Positions 44,482-53,916 of a stretch of DNA of 64,000 bases are shown here, in pieces. Position numbers and translations under genes: made by a program. The stretch lies in assembly GCF_030409415.1 (NCBI RefSeq), contig NZ_JAUFPW010000004.1, positions 1 through 64,000 of the forward strand, written 5' to 3'. This DNA is from Pedobacter aquatilis. Its GTDB lineage: Bacteria; Bacteroidota; Bacteroidia; Sphingobacteriales; Sphingobacteriaceae. The notes under the pieces are model-generated. The model had not been told where the DNA came from, did no database searches, and saw nothing but the letters and a program-made list of their open reading frames with translations. The stretch's first letter is position 1; every line of letters begins with the position of its first letter.

Positions 44482-44841
44482 ATGAAATTAACGTTCAACT
44501 TAAAGTTTCTTCTCATCTTCTTTGCCATTTTTATCATTGAAGTTTTGATTGCGAAGTATGTGGACGATGCCTATATCCGTCCGTTTGGTGGCGATGTTTT
44601 AGTGGTAGTTTTAATGTATGCTTTCCTTAGGATATTCCTTAAAACAAACAATAAAAGGCTTGCGTTAGGCGTATTAATTTTTTCCTTTGTTATTGAATTT
44701 TTGCAATTAGTTCATTATGTTGATTGGTTAGGTTTACAGGATAATAAGCTTTGGAGCATCGTGCTCGGAACGTATTTTTCGGTTTATGATTTGTTAGCTT
44801 ATTTTGTTGGCTATCTGATTTGTTTAATGTTTAAGGATTAA
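44482..44841 (+). CDS. DUF2809-type small membrane protein
   Basis: A 119-residue membrane protein with four hydrophobic segments (FLLIFFAIFIIEVLIA; VLVVVLMYAFLRIFL; LALGVLIFSFVIEFLQL; VYDLLAYFVGYLICLMF). The motif IEFLQLVHYVDW and the spacing before LGTYFSVYDLLAY fit the DUF2809 family. I chose the ATG at 44482 because the upstream open frame runs through the repeat element. TATATTTG at 44471-44478 is a -7-like element only 4 bp before this ATG, suggesting a very short leader. Function unknown. Confidence 0.78.
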   Translation: MKLTFNLKFLLIFFAIFIIEVLIAKYVDDAYIRPFGGDVLVVVLMYAFLRIFLKTNNKRLALGVLIFSFVIEFLQLVHYVDWLGLQDNKLWSIVLGTYFSVYDLLAYFVGYLICLMFKD

Positions 44842-44871
44842 TTATCGTGACTAGTCCGTTTATGATGTAAT

Positions 44872-45140
44872 CGTCATTTCGACCGTACTAGAGAAATCTT
44901 TGAAACTTGAGTATCTATAGCATAGATTACTCCATTACGTTGATGCTCTAAAAAGTTTATTATTTGTTTTTTGTCCTGGCCGGACGGGCGTCTTTCTTTT
45001 TGATGTCAAAAAGAAACAAAAAACACCGGCTGAAAATTTTTCTTTTGAAGTTAGTGGTGGGGCTTGGATAAGCTATGCCGAAAAATTTGTTAGGCCGGAT
45101 TTAAGGTTAACGAAGATGTATTGCTAGAGACTTGTGTGGT
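44872..45140. repeat. Decayed intergenic repeats between DUF2809 and DUF4269 genes
   Basis: This gene-free stretch holds a half hairpin element (CGTCATTTCGACCG, 44872-44902), then from about 44974 a degenerate block: GGCCGGACGGGCGTCTTTC, the palindromic pair TTTCTTTTTG/CAAAAAGAAA, CCGGCTGAAA, AAGTTAGTGGT, GTTAGGCCGGATTTAAGG and AACGAAGAT. The same words in the same order occur at 59808-60030, so these are diverged copies of one repeat. No intact gene. Confidence 0.65.
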
Positions 45141-45220
45141 TTGAATTTCAATTGTAAAAAGTATTTTGGAAAGTTTGAGCATTTTGCTTTACCGCCACGT
45201 TTTACCGTTACAGGTTTGGG

Positions 45221-45748
45221 CTAATTTCCACTTAATTCCAACTTCAAAAGTTCCTCATAAGGATTTCCACCTAAACCCAACAACTTTGCAAAAGCTGATT
45301 CGGTTTTAAAACCTTGTTTTTTAAGTTCAATAACCTGTTGTCTAAAACTTTCACCCTTTTCTAAAAGTAATTGATATTCAATGAGCATGTGTCGATAAGC
45401 GTTTTGTTGTTGCGTTGGAATGTTTTGTCCGAATATTTCGAACTCAAAATCATCTATAAAGAAATTGGCTTTAATGGAATTTAACGTTGGATTTTCTGAA
45501 AGGTTAAAATCTTTTTCTTTATTGAAACACCTTGCTAAAGTTTCAATGAAATCGTTTCTATCTTTTACAAAGCAAATAATATCTAAATCGCTGCTTTCGA
45601 TATCGATGTTAATCGGAATGGTACCAACCAGAATAGGGCTGAAGCTTTGCAGTTTTTCTAACACCTGATTGTTAACTAAAGCATGATAAGCTTCTTGCTG
45701 CCTTTGATTTCCACTTTTTAAGTAAGATATATCTAGAAAGTTTATCAT
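45221..45748 (-). CDS. DUF4269 nucleotidyltransferase-like protein
   Basis: A 175-residue cytoplasmic protein. The ATG at 45748 (MINFLDISYLKSGNQRQQEA) is preferred over a TTG-initiated extension to 45814. Segment ILVGTIPINIDIESSDLDIICF resembles a nucleotidyltransferase G[ST]...DxD active-site loop, and FEIFGQNIPTQQQNAYRHM is typical of the DUF4269 family. The substrate is unknown. It stands alone between repeat-rich spacers. Confidence 0.8.
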   Translation of the reverse strand: MINFLDISYLKSGNQRQQEAYHALVNNQVLEKLQSFSPILVGTIPINIDIESSDLDIICFVKDRNDFIETLARCFNKEKDFNLSENPTLNSIKANFFIDDFEFEIFGQNIPTQQQNAYRHMLIEYQLLLEKGESFRQQVIELKKQGFKTESAFAKLLGLGGNPYEELLKLELSGN

Positions 45749-45940
45749 TTGCGTTTTGCAACTTTGGTTTATTGCAGTAGCCAAAGTTAATAAACCCGAT
45801 AGTATGAATGCCAATGCGTGTACCTCTTTCTTCGTTTTTTACACCAAAGATTGTTGGAGTAAAAGCCTCATTGGCAGAAAGGATAGCGGGGAATGACGTT
45901 GATTTTAGTAGAATTTTGCTTTTCAAAAAAATATTACACT

Positions 45941-46052
45941 CGTCATTGCGAGGCACAAAGCAATCTCCTTTGGACTGATACTATTTTAATAAATTAGAAT
46001 GTAAAGATTGCTTCTCCGAATCCTCGGAGCAAGCTGTACCTCGCAGTGACGA
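45941..46052. repeat. Dispersed CGTCATTGCGAGGC...CGCAGTGACG element
   Basis: CGTCATTGCGAGGC and CAATCTCC at the left pair imperfectly with GATTGCTTCTCC and ACCTCGCAGTGACG at the right. It occupies the 411-bp spacer between the DUF4269 gene and lspA together with a short flanking GGGAATGACG fragment near 45893. Confidence 0.7.
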
Positions 46053-46072
46053 CCGACGTAGGTATAAAAAAA

Positions 46073-46096
46073 GCCTATCTCAATTAAGAGACAGGC
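46073..46096 (-). terminator. Terminator of the ileS-dksA-lspA operon
   Basis: GCCTATCTC, loop AATTAA, GAGACAGGC with one mismatch; the A run upstream serves as a T run for minus-strand transcription. Confidence 0.7.
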
Positions 46097-46159
46097 ATTA
46101 AATTTTATTTAGAACTAGCAATTTTAATCGTAATTCGTAAATCTAAAATCGTAAGCTTC

Positions 46160-46762
46160 TTAGTCTTCTACAATTTCGCTGTTGATGCTTACTTCATCCT
46201 TTACATCTTCTTTAAAATAGTTTTTCTGGAAGATTAGGATAAGAATTACGCCAACCGAAATTGCGGCGTCGGCAAGGTTAAAAACCGGGCGGAAGAATAC
46301 AAATTCATCGCCGCCCCATATTGGAATCCAACTTGGGAAATGCCCTTGTGCGATTGGGAAATACAGCATATCGACCACTCTACCATGAAACCAGGTTTCG
46401 TAGCCATAAATTTTACCGTAAAATACCGAATCGATGATGTTGCCCAATGCGCCTGCAAAAATTAAAGCAACGTTAATAATCAATCCGCGGTGGTATTTAT
46501 GCTTAATTAAATAATGCAAACCATAACCAATGCCAACAACGGCAGCAATACGAAATAATGATAAAGCCAGCTTTCCAAACTCACCGCCAAACTCCATACC
46601 GAAGGCCATACCATTATTTTCGGTAAAATGGATGATAAACCATTTACCAATAATATTGAATTCCTGACCCAGGTACATGTTGGTTTTAATCCATGTTTTA
46701 AGTGCTTGGTCGGCAAGTAAAACCAAAAAGATAACTAATAAAGGTTTTGTATAGCCTTTCAT
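46160..46762 (-). CDS. lspA: Lipoprotein signal peptidase (SPase II)
   Basis: A 200-residue inner-membrane aspartyl protease that removes signal peptides of lipoproteins. Four membrane helices. The catalytic aspartates lie in IFAGALGNIIDSVFYG and VFNLADAAISVGV. NNGMAFG near the first periplasmic loop is a conserved family motif. The start overlaps the stop of the DksA-like gene by one base. At 200 residues it is longer than the ~165 of E. coli, with an acidic C-terminal tail (EDVKDEVSINSEIVED). Confidence 0.93.
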   Translation of the reverse strand: MKGYTKPLLVIFLVLLADQALKTWIKTNMYLGQEFNIIGKWFIIHFTENNGMAFGMEFGGEFGKLALSLFRIAAVVGIGYGLHYLIKHKYHRGLIINVALIFAGALGNIIDSVFYGKIYGYETWFHGRVVDMLYFPIAQGHFPSWIPIWGGDEFVFFRPVFNLADAAISVGVILILIFQKNYFKEDVKDEVSINSEIVED

Positions 46763-47145
46763 TAATTCTGTTTTAATTTAGCTTCCATGCTTAATGTAGC
46801 GTGTGGAACAGCACGTAAACGTTCTTTTTGAATTAATTTGCCAGTTTCGCGGCAAATACCGTAGGTTTTATTTTCGATGCGAACCAAAGCATTTTCTAAG
46901 TTATCGATAAACTTTTTCTGGCGAGCAGCTAATTGATTGATTTGCTCTTTTTCCATTGTAGCAGAACCATCTTCTAATGTTTTGTAAGCGCCTGATGTAT
47001 CTTCTGTACCATTTGCGTTTGGATTACTTAATGATGAAGTTAATGCATTAAGTTCTTCTTTCGCCATGCGTAATTTATCTTGAATTAATTCTTTAAATTC
47101 TTGAAGTTCACTGTCTGAGTAGCGAGTTTTGTTATTATTTTCCAT
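46762..47145 (-). CDS. TraR/DksA-family protein without zinc-finger cysteines
   Basis: A 127-residue protein with the DksA-like coiled coil (LQEFKELIQDKLRMAKEELNALT...; EKEQINQLAARQKKFIDNLENALVRIE) followed by the globular end NKTYGICRETGKLIQKERLRAVPHA. The four-cysteine zinc finger of classical DksA is reduced to a single Cys, as in many Bacteroidota. It may bind RNA polymerase's secondary channel, but this is inference. Located between ileS and lspA on one transcript. Confidence 0.85.
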   Translation of the reverse strand: MENNNKTRYSDSELQEFKELIQDKLRMAKEELNALTSSLSNPNANGTEDTSGAYKTLEDGSATMEKEQINQLAARQKKFIDNLENALVRIENKTYGICRETGKLIQKERLRAVPHATLSMEAKLKQN

Positions 47146-47175
47146 GCTTTTAATTTAGTTTTCTAATATATGGAT

Positions 47176-50100
47176 TTATATTTTAGTTACTGAAATGCTT
47201 AACTCAACATCATCTATAGTGATTTTGTTTGCATTAGTTACAGTATCTGTTAATTCTAGTTCATCGGCTAAAATTTCTGCGCAAATGTATGCCTTGTTTT
47301 TAGCAACTGCATCGCTTACCAGATTATCATTTTGTAAAGAAACCTTAATTCTATCGGTTACCTCGAAGTTTAGTTCCTTACGTAAATTCTGGATTCTGTT
47401 AACCAACTCGCGAGAAATTCCCTCTTGCTTTAGTGCCTCGGTAATGGTTACATCTAAAGCAACAGTTAAGCTGCCCAAATTTGTAACCTGCCATCCTGGA
47501 ATATCCTCGGCAATGATTTCTACATCAGAAAGTTGCACATCGTATGAAATACTTTCGCCAAGTTTTGCATCGGTTACGATATTAATTTGTGCTTCTTTTT
47601 CTAAAGTTGCAATATCTTCCTGAGTGAAATTATTAATTGCATCGGCAACGGCTTTCATGCTTTTGCCAACCTTTGCGCCTAAAGCCTTAAAGTTAGGTTT
47701 CACTTTTTTCTTAACGATGCCATGCGTATCGGTAATAAACTCGATGTTTTTAACATTCGTTTCTGAAAGAATATAATCGGCAACCTTTGAAATTTTTTGC
47801 TCGAAATCGCCATTTAAAGATGGGATTAAGATTTTTTCTAATGGTTGGCGAACGTTGATTTTTGAAATTTTACGTAGCGATAAAACCATCGATGAAATAT
47901 CCTGAGCATAAACCATGCGTTCATTCAAATCATTGTCGATTAAGCTTTGGTCAGCCTCCTTCCACAATGTTAAATGGACAGACTGTGCTGCAGTTTTATC
48001 GGTAACTGTTAAGTTTCTGTATAACCAATCGGCAAAGAATGGCGCAACAGGACTCATCAGCTGTGCTAAAGTTTCTAAACAAGTGTAAAGTGTTTCGTAA
48101 GCGGCACGTTTATCATCGGTCATTTCGCCTTTCCAAAAACGGCGGCGACTTAACCTTATGTACCAGTTACTTAAGTGTTCATCAACAAAATTTTGGATGG
48201 CACGGGTTGCCTTAGTAGGTTCGTAAGTATTGTAACTTTCATCAACTTCGTTAATTAAGTTTTGCAACAACGATAAAATCCAACGGTCTAGCTCCGTTCT
48301 GTCTTCAACCTTGCTTAAGTTATTTTTATCGATTTCGAACTTATCGATGTTTGCGTATAGGGCAAAGAAAGCATAAGTGTTGTAAAGCGTTCCGAAGAAT
48401 TTACGGCGAACCTCTGCAATGCCTTCAATGTCAAATTTTAAGTTATCCCAAGGGTTTGCGTTCGAAATCATATACCAACGTGTGGCATCTGCTCCGTACT
48501 CGTTAATGGTTTGGAAAGGGTCAGCAGCGTTGCCTAAACGTTTAGACATTTTCTGTCCGTTTTTATCCAATACCAACCCATTAGAAACCACATTTTTATA
48601 TGCTACCTTATCAAAAACCAATGTAGAAATGGCATGTAAAGTGTAAAACCAACCACGGGTTTGGTCAACGCCTTCGGCAATAAAATCTGCAGGGAAATCC
48701 TGGTTTGCATCAATGGTTTCTTTGTTTTCGAACGGATAATGCCATTGTGCATAAGGCATTGCGCCAGAATCGAACCAAACATCAATTAAATCGCTTTCGC
48801 GGTGCATCGGTTTGCCCGATGGAGAAACCAAAACAATTTTATCAACCACGTTTTTATGCAAATCGATTAAATCATAATTATCTTCGCTCATGTTTCCAAT
48901 TTCAAAACCTTTAAAAGGATTTTCTTTCTGGAAGCCAGCTGCGATAGATTTTTCGATGCCGATATACAATTCTTCAACCGAGCCGATTAAAACTTCTTCT
49001 TTTTTGTCTTCTGTTCTCCAGATTGGTAAAGGAATGCCCCAATATCTCGAACGCGATAAATTCCAATCGTTAGCATTTTTAAGCCAGTTACCGAAACGAC
49101 CCTCGCCAGTAGCTTTTGGTTTCCAGTTAATGGTTTCGTTAAGGTCGAACATTCTGTCCTTTACATCCGTAACTTTAATAAACCAAGAGTCTAAAGGATA
49201 ATATAAAAGCGGTTCATCAGTTCTCCAGCTGTGTGGGTAACTGTGTACGTATTTTTCTACCTTAAAAGCTTTATTCTCTTCCTTTAGTAAAATGGCAAGC
49301 TCTACATCAACCGATTTTTCAGGTGCTTCACCAGCTTCGTAATATTCATTTTTAACATATTTGCCCGCAAACGGACCAACATGTTTGGTAAATTTTCCTT
49401 GTAAATCTACCAAAGGCACCAATTCGTCGTTATCATTTAATACCAGCATTGGCGGTATTTCTGGCACCGCTTCTTTGGCAACTTTAGCATCATCTGCACC
49501 AAAAGTAGGGGCAGTGTGCACAATACCAGTACCATCTTCGGTAGTCACAAAATCTCCGGCAATAACGCGGAAAGCATTTTCCGGATTATTGTGTGGTAAA
49601 GCGTAAGTTAAAAGTTGTTCGTACTTAATGCCAACCAAATCAGTTCCTTTACACTCTGCAATAATTTGATATGGTATTTTTTTGTCGCCAGCTTTAAAGT
49701 TTGTAAAATCTTCGGCTTCATTGCTTTCAAAGAAAATTTTACTGAATTGTTTGCCAACCAGGTTTTTAGCTAAAATTACGTTGGTTGGTAAAAATGTATA
49801 TTGGTTAAAAGTTTTAACTAGAACATAGTCAATTTTTGGTCCAACAGTTAAAGCCGTATTCGATGGTAAAGTCCACGGTGTGGTGGTCCATGCCATCAAG
49901 TAAACATCGCCAAAGGCTTGTAAAAAAGCTGGCAAAGTGTCTGCCAACGCTTTAAACTGCGCAACAATAGTTGTATCGGTAACATCGCGGTAAGCACCTG
50001 GTTGGTTTACCTCATGCGAACTTAAACCCGTTCCGGCTTTTGGCGAATAAGGCTGAATGGTGTAACCTTTATAGATTAAACCTTTATCGTAAATCTGTTT

Positions 50101-50586
50101 CAAAAGCCACCAAACCGATTCCATGTATTTCGATTTGTAGGTAATATATGGGTCGTCCATATCCACCCAATAGCCCATCTTTTCAGTTAAATCGTTCCAC
50201 ACATCGGTGTAACGCATTACTGTTTTTTTACAAGCTTCGTTGTAATCTTCGATAGAAATGGTTCTGCCGATGTCTTCTTTGGTAATACCTAGTTCTTTTT
50301 CGGTACCCAATTCAACAGGCAAGCCATGCGTATCCCAACCAGCTTTTCTTTTAACCTGGTAACCTTTAATTGTTTTGTAGCGGCAAAAAATATCTTTTAT
50401 AGCACGAGCCATTACGTGGTGAATCCCCGGCATGCCATTGGCAGATGGTGGTCCCTCGTAAAAGGTAAACGGGTTAGATTTCGGACGAGAAGAAATGCTC
50501 TTTTCAAATATGTTTTCTTCTTTCCAAAAATCCAGTATTTCTTGCCCTATTTTGGCAAGGTCTAATTGTTTAAATTCGCTATACAT
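47176..50586 (-). CDS. ileS: Isoleucine--tRNA ligase
   Basis: An 1136-residue class I aminoacyl-tRNA synthetase. The HIGH-like motif is NGMPGIHHVMAR and the KMSKS motif is GQKMSKRLGNAADPF. The CP1 editing domain is present (WTTTPWTLPSNTALTVGP, DGTGIVHTAPTFGADD). Its length suits the IleS2-type enzymes common in Bacteroidota and associated with mupirocin tolerance; resistance is not claimed. Start at ATG 50586 rather than an upstream TTG. On the minus strand TAACTTTG (plus strand 50617-50624) is a likely -7 element. First gene of an operon with the DksA-like gene and lspA. Confidence 0.97.
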   Translation of the reverse strand: MYSEFKQLDLAKIGQEILDFWKEENIFEKSISSRPKSNPFTFYEGPPSANGMPGIHHVMARAIKDIFCRYKTIKGYQVKRKAGWDTHGLPVELGTEKELGITKEDIGRTISIEDYNEACKKTVMRYTDVWNDLTEKMGYWVDMDDPYITYKSKYMESVWWLLKQIYDKGLIYKGYTIQPYSPKAGTGLSSHEVNQPGAYRDVTDTTIVAQFKALADTLPAFLQAFGDVYLMAWTTTPWTLPSNTALTVGPKIDYVLVKTFNQYTFLPTNVILAKNLVGKQFSKIFFESNEAEDFTNFKAGDKKIPYQIIAECKGTDLVGIKYEQLLTYALPHNNPENAFRVIAGDFVTTEDGTGIVHTAPTFGADDAKVAKEAVPEIPPMLVLNDNDELVPLVDLQGKFTKHVGPFAGKYVKNEYYEAGEAPEKSVDVELAILLKEENKAFKVEKYVHSYPHSWRTDEPLLYYPLDSWFIKVTDVKDRMFDLNETINWKPKATGEGRFGNWLKNANDWNLSRSRYWGIPLPIWRTEDKKEEVLIGSVEELYIGIEKSIAAGFQKENPFKGFEIGNMSEDNYDLIDLHKNVVDKIVLVSPSGKPMHRESDLIDVWFDSGAMPYAQWHYPFENKETIDANQDFPADFIAEGVDQTRGWFYTLHAISTLVFDKVAYKNVVSNGLVLDKNGQKMSKRLGNAADPFQTINEYGADATRWYMISNANPWDNLKFDIEGIAEVRRKFFGTLYNTYAFFALYANIDKFEIDKNNLSKVEDRTELDRWILSLLQNLINEVDESYNTYEPTKATRAIQNFVDEHLSNWYIRLSRRRFWKGEMTDDKRAAYETLYTCLETLAQLMSPVAPFFADWLYRNLTVTDKTAAQSVHLTLWKEADQSLIDNDLNERMVYAQDISSMVLSLRKISKINVRQPLEKILIPSLNGDFEQKISKVADYILSETNVKNIEFITDTHGIVKKKVKPNFKALGAKVGKSMKAVADAINNFTQEDIATLEKEAQINIVTDAKLGESISYDVQLSDVEIIAEDIPGWQVTNLGSLTVALDVTITEALKQEGISRELVNRIQNLRKELNFEVTDRIKVSLQNDNLVSDAVAKNKAYICAEILADELELTDTVTNANKITIDDVELSISVTKI

Positions 50587-50670
50587 CAATCAAGTACCTC
50601 AAAAAATTAAAGGATGCAAAGTTAAAGTTTTTCGCTCAAATTTGGTAGTTTAGATGTAAATACTTTTAAT

Positions 50671-50859
50671 GTGAAATTATTTAATATAGGTTTAATACTG
50701 ATGGTTTTGGCCGTAATTGCCTTACCCATAGTGGCGGTAATAAATTCATCCAATCGCGATTTTGTGCTGTACGCATTTTATTTCTGCGGCCTGCTAGAAC
50801 TAATTGGACTCATCTTTGTTTTAGTTCATATCATCAAACTAAAAAGAAACCTACCATGA
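50671..50859 (+). CDS. Small two-helix membrane protein
   Basis: A 62-residue protein with two membrane helices (IGLILMVLAVIALPIVAVI; LYAFYFCGLLELIGLIFVLVHII) and a basic tail KLKRN. It starts with GTG at 50671; the nearest upstream ATG runs into a stop at once. Its TGA overlaps the next ATG (ATGA), so the two small genes are translationally coupled. Divergent from ileS. No function recognised. Confidence 0.7.
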   Translation: MKLFNIGLILMVLAVIALPIVAVINSSNRDFVLYAFYFCGLLELIGLIFVLVHIIKLKRNLP

Positions 50860-51128
50860 TAAAGTTATTTAAGTTGCAGAAAGCCGTTTTTATACTAATT
50901 CTTGGTGTGCTTTCGTTTATTGCATACCGAATTTTAGCCGCTAACGAAGTAAGTTGGGCCCGCTATATGCAAATTCTATCGGGTGTTTTGGTTATGGTTG
51001 GCGCATTTTGGATGTTATATCCTATTCTTTTCGCCAAAAATGATGGCGATGGTCAGGCAGAAATTCTAACCGACCCAACTGTAGAAGTTCCGGTTGATGG
51101 AGAAGAACAGAAGCCAGCTGCCGAATAG
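50856..51128 (+). CDS. Small membrane protein, partner of the preceding gene
   Basis: A 90-residue protein with two membrane segments (AVFILILGVLSFIAYRIL; MQILSGVLVMVGAFWMLYPILF) and an acidic, Pro/Glu-rich C-terminal tail (DGDGQAEILTDPTVEVPVDG). Overlaps the preceding gene by 4 bases (ATGA). Function unknown; the pair may form a complex, which is inference from coupling. Confidence 0.72.
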   Translation: MIKLFKLQKAVFILILGVLSFIAYRILAANEVSWARYMQILSGVLVMVGAFWMLYPILFAKNDGDGQAEILTDPTVEVPVDGEEQKPAAE

Positions 51129-51440
51129 ATTTTATTTTACCATTTTACAAATATTATTGCATTCAAGCTCAGTTTCTAAATTGCGGGTTTATATTTTCTT
51201 AAATTATATGGTTATGAGAAACATTTGAAAAGTAAAACCTGTATTTCATTTTAGCGTTCGTCCTGCTGTTCGCTTTACTCGCTCCATGAAAAATTTCGCT
51301 CGTGCACGCTACCATCAGGTTTAATTAACTTAAGCTTGAATAAAATACTGAAACCTGCTTCCCTCAAATTGCCAATAAAAAAGCCCACGATTAAAATCAT
51401 GGGCAATATGTTCATACTACGAGCTCAAAATTCGCAGCTA
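51129..51440. other. Intergenic stretch with a decayed repeat and hairpin
   Basis: This 312-bp spacer has no supported gene. Around 51255-51320 there is GTTCGTCCTGCTGTTCGC...CTCGTGCACGCTACC, which looks like remnant sequence, and near the right end a terminator for the minus-strand exporter gene. A weak plus-strand frame at 51336-51536 is antisense to the exporter end. Confidence 0.4.
51383..51404 (-). terminator. Hairpin terminator of the MMPL exporter gene
   Basis: GCCCACGATT, loop AA, AATCATGGGC, preceded on the plus strand by an A run that becomes a T run in the minus-strand transcript. Confidence 0.75.
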
Positions 51441-53792
51441 TTAATGGTCAAACTCACCAGCATTCTTTGCCGATTCTTCATCAGATACTACTTTTCTAAC
51501 TTTCTTTTTATCCAACCACAAAACCAAGGCAGGTAACAAAGTCAGGTTAAAAATCAAGGCTACAAATAAGGTTATCGATAAGAGCAAACCTAAAACAACA
51601 GTTCCGCCAAAGGTAGATGCTGTAAAAATTCCGAAGCCAAAGAATAAGATTAATGCAATATGCGTCATGCTTACGCCTGTTTCCGTAATCGTATCTGTAA
51701 TCACTTTAGGTACAGAAAAATTGGTTAAATTCAGTTCTTGCTGATAGCGGGTTAAGAAATATATGGTTTGGTCTGATGCTAAACCGAAGGCAATTGTGAA
51801 AATTAAAATGGTTGATGGTTTTAGCGAAATTCCAAAATAGCCCATAATTCCAGCTGTAATAATTAGCGGAACAATATTCGGTAATAAAGAAATAAACATG
51901 ATGCCTAAACTTTTAAATTGGGCCAAACGTAAAAGCGAAATTAACACAATCGCCAAGCCAATACTTTCAAACAAATGTTTAAGCATGTAATCCGTTCCTT
52001 TCGAGAAAATTACACTAGAACCAGTTAGCTCAACATCGAATTTTTCGGGAGGTAAAATGCTATCAATTCTTGGTTTAAGCTCGGCCATAATTGCATCTAA
52101 ACGTTTCGAGCCTACATCAGCCATTTGGAAACTAATTCTTGTGCTTTGATTATCCTTGCTTACAAAATTGGTTAACAAGCTTGCATTACCTTTACCGCCG
52201 CTGGCAATATAAGCCAGAATAAAGTTTTTCTCCATATTATCCGGCAGGCGGAAAAACGTAGAATCATTATTATAAAAAGCTTGCGTAGCGTATTTCAAAC
52301 CCATATTAACCGAAATAGAACGCGAAAATTCCGGATAGGATGAAATCATTTTTTCCATCTTTTCCATTCTTTTCAGATTAGTTAAGTTGAAAACACCATT
52401 CTTTTTCTTGGTATCCACACTAACTTCTAAAGGTAAGATGCCTTCAAAGTTTTTTTCAAAGAATTTTAAATCGGCTAAAATAGTCGAGCTTTTTGGTAAA
52501 TCATCAACCACATAACCATTCACATTGATTTTCATTACACCTATAAAGGCGATAATTGAAATCACAATCGTGGCAACGTAAATTAGGCCGCTTTTTTGTT
52601 GAACAAGCTTATCGGTTTTAACTAAAATCTGATGTAAAAATCCTTCCTCAACATGTGTTTGGGCTTTAAGTTTTGGAGCAGGCAAGTAGCTGAAGATAAT
52701 CGGGATTAAGCATAAACACATCAACCAGGTAATCATTACATTTATCGACGCAACACTACCAAATTGCATCAATAACTCACTACCTGTAAAATATAAAACG
52801 CCAAAACCAATTGCTGCAGTAATGTTCGCGATTAAAGTGGTAACCGCAATTCTTTCAATAGTAACGCTTAATGCTTTTTCTTTCGAAATGCCTTTTCTTA
52901 ATTCATTTTGGTACTTGTTCAACAATAAAATACTATTTGGAATGCCGATAATTACAATTAGCGGCGGAATTAATCCAGTTAAAATGGTTAGCTCGAAACC
53001 GAATAAAACCAAAGTTCCGATACTCCAGATTACGCCCATGATTACCACCAGAATAGGGAAGAAAACCGCATAGAACTTTTTAAAGAAAATTAATAAAATT
53101 AATGCAGATACCAGGATGGATAAACCTAAAAAAAGCACAAACTCATTACTAACTAATTTGCTCACTGCCGTACGGATGTATGGTAAGCCTGAAATGTGAA
53201 CCTGAATTTTCGTGTCTTCTTGAAATGCCTTGGCCTTTGCTTCTATTTCCTTTAATATCGGATTACGTTCGGCAGTGTTTAAAATTTTAGTGTCGAAGGT
53301 AATGGCCATCAAAGTGGCATTCTGTTTATTGTAAACTAAACCCTCAAAAAATGGGGTATTGTATAAAGTACTTTTAATGGAATCCATTTCCGCATCCGAA
53401 TTTACCAATCCGTTGGGAATTGCCTTTAAAACAAATTTTTGCTCAACCGTGTCTTTCTCCAATTGAAAAATTTTACCCGATGATAAAACGGCTTTAATGC
53501 CCTTAAGTTTCTGAATATCATTAGAAAGCTGAACCCACTTATTGTAGGTTTCTTTTTTAAAAATGGCTGGCGATTGAATACCGATAACCATTACGCTACC
53601 ATCTTCTCCGAAGGTTTTTTTGAAATTATTGTACTTTATAAAAGCGCTATCAGTAACGGGTAAAATCTTGCTTCCGGTATAAGATAGCTTAACGTTTTTG
53701 GCTTGGTAAGCCATGAAAATCGTTCCAAGTACAAAAAATAAAATAATTGCAATACGGTTCTGAAGAATAAACCTGGATAGCTTAACCCACAT
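51441..53792 (-). CDS. MMPL/RND-superfamily exporter
   Basis: A 783-residue membrane protein with twelve predicted helices in two halves, each with a large periplasmic loop, as in MMPL/HpnN-type transporters. Motifs include FVLFLGLSILVSALILLIFF, LIPPLIVIIGIPNSILLLNKYQ, and in the second half TIAFGLASDQTIYFLTRYQ. The family exports lipids or hydrophobic compounds; substrate cannot be told. It has no adjacent adaptor or channel. Ends with a charged tail after FNLTLLPALVLWLDKKKVRK. Confidence 0.88.
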   Translation of the reverse strand: MWVKLSRFILQNRIAIILFFVLGTIFMAYQAKNVKLSYTGSKILPVTDSAFIKYNNFKKTFGEDGSVMVIGIQSPAIFKKETYNKWVQLSNDIQKLKGIKAVLSSGKIFQLEKDTVEQKFVLKAIPNGLVNSDAEMDSIKSTLYNTPFFEGLVYNKQNATLMAITFDTKILNTAERNPILKEIEAKAKAFQEDTKIQVHISGLPYIRTAVSKLVSNEFVLFLGLSILVSALILLIFFKKFYAVFFPILVVIMGVIWSIGTLVLFGFELTILTGLIPPLIVIIGIPNSILLLNKYQNELRKGISKEKALSVTIERIAVTTLIANITAAIGFGVLYFTGSELLMQFGSVASINVMITWLMCLCLIPIIFSYLPAPKLKAQTHVEEGFLHQILVKTDKLVQQKSGLIYVATIVISIIAFIGVMKINVNGYVVDDLPKSSTILADLKFFEKNFEGILPLEVSVDTKKKNGVFNLTNLKRMEKMEKMISSYPEFSRSISVNMGLKYATQAFYNNDSTFFRLPDNMEKNFILAYIASGGKGNASLLTNFVSKDNQSTRISFQMADVGSKRLDAIMAELKPRIDSILPPEKFDVELTGSSVIFSKGTDYMLKHLFESIGLAIVLISLLRLAQFKSLGIMFISLLPNIVPLIITAGIMGYFGISLKPSTILIFTIAFGLASDQTIYFLTRYQQELNLTNFSVPKVITDTITETGVSMTHIALILFFGFGIFTASTFGGTVVLGLLLSITLFVALIFNLTLLPALVLWLDKKKVRKVVSDEESAKNAGEFDH

Positions 53793-53916
53793 GTGTAATC
53801 TAGTTTTAAATTATAATGATAACGGCAAAACTAATCTTATTTATAAAATCAGAATGATTTTTTGCGCAATTAAATTTGCACAAATAACATACTTTTGAAA
53901 AAATTGTTTGATTAAC

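Noticed and set aside
45672..45956. Minus-strand frame of 94 codons upstream of DUF4269
   Set aside because: It runs partly through repeat sequence and partly overlaps the DUF4269 start in another frame; no recognisable protein.
47176..50586. Mupirocin resistance determinant
   Set aside because: IleS2-like size alone does not show resistance; this is the only ileS in view and sits in a housekeeping operon.
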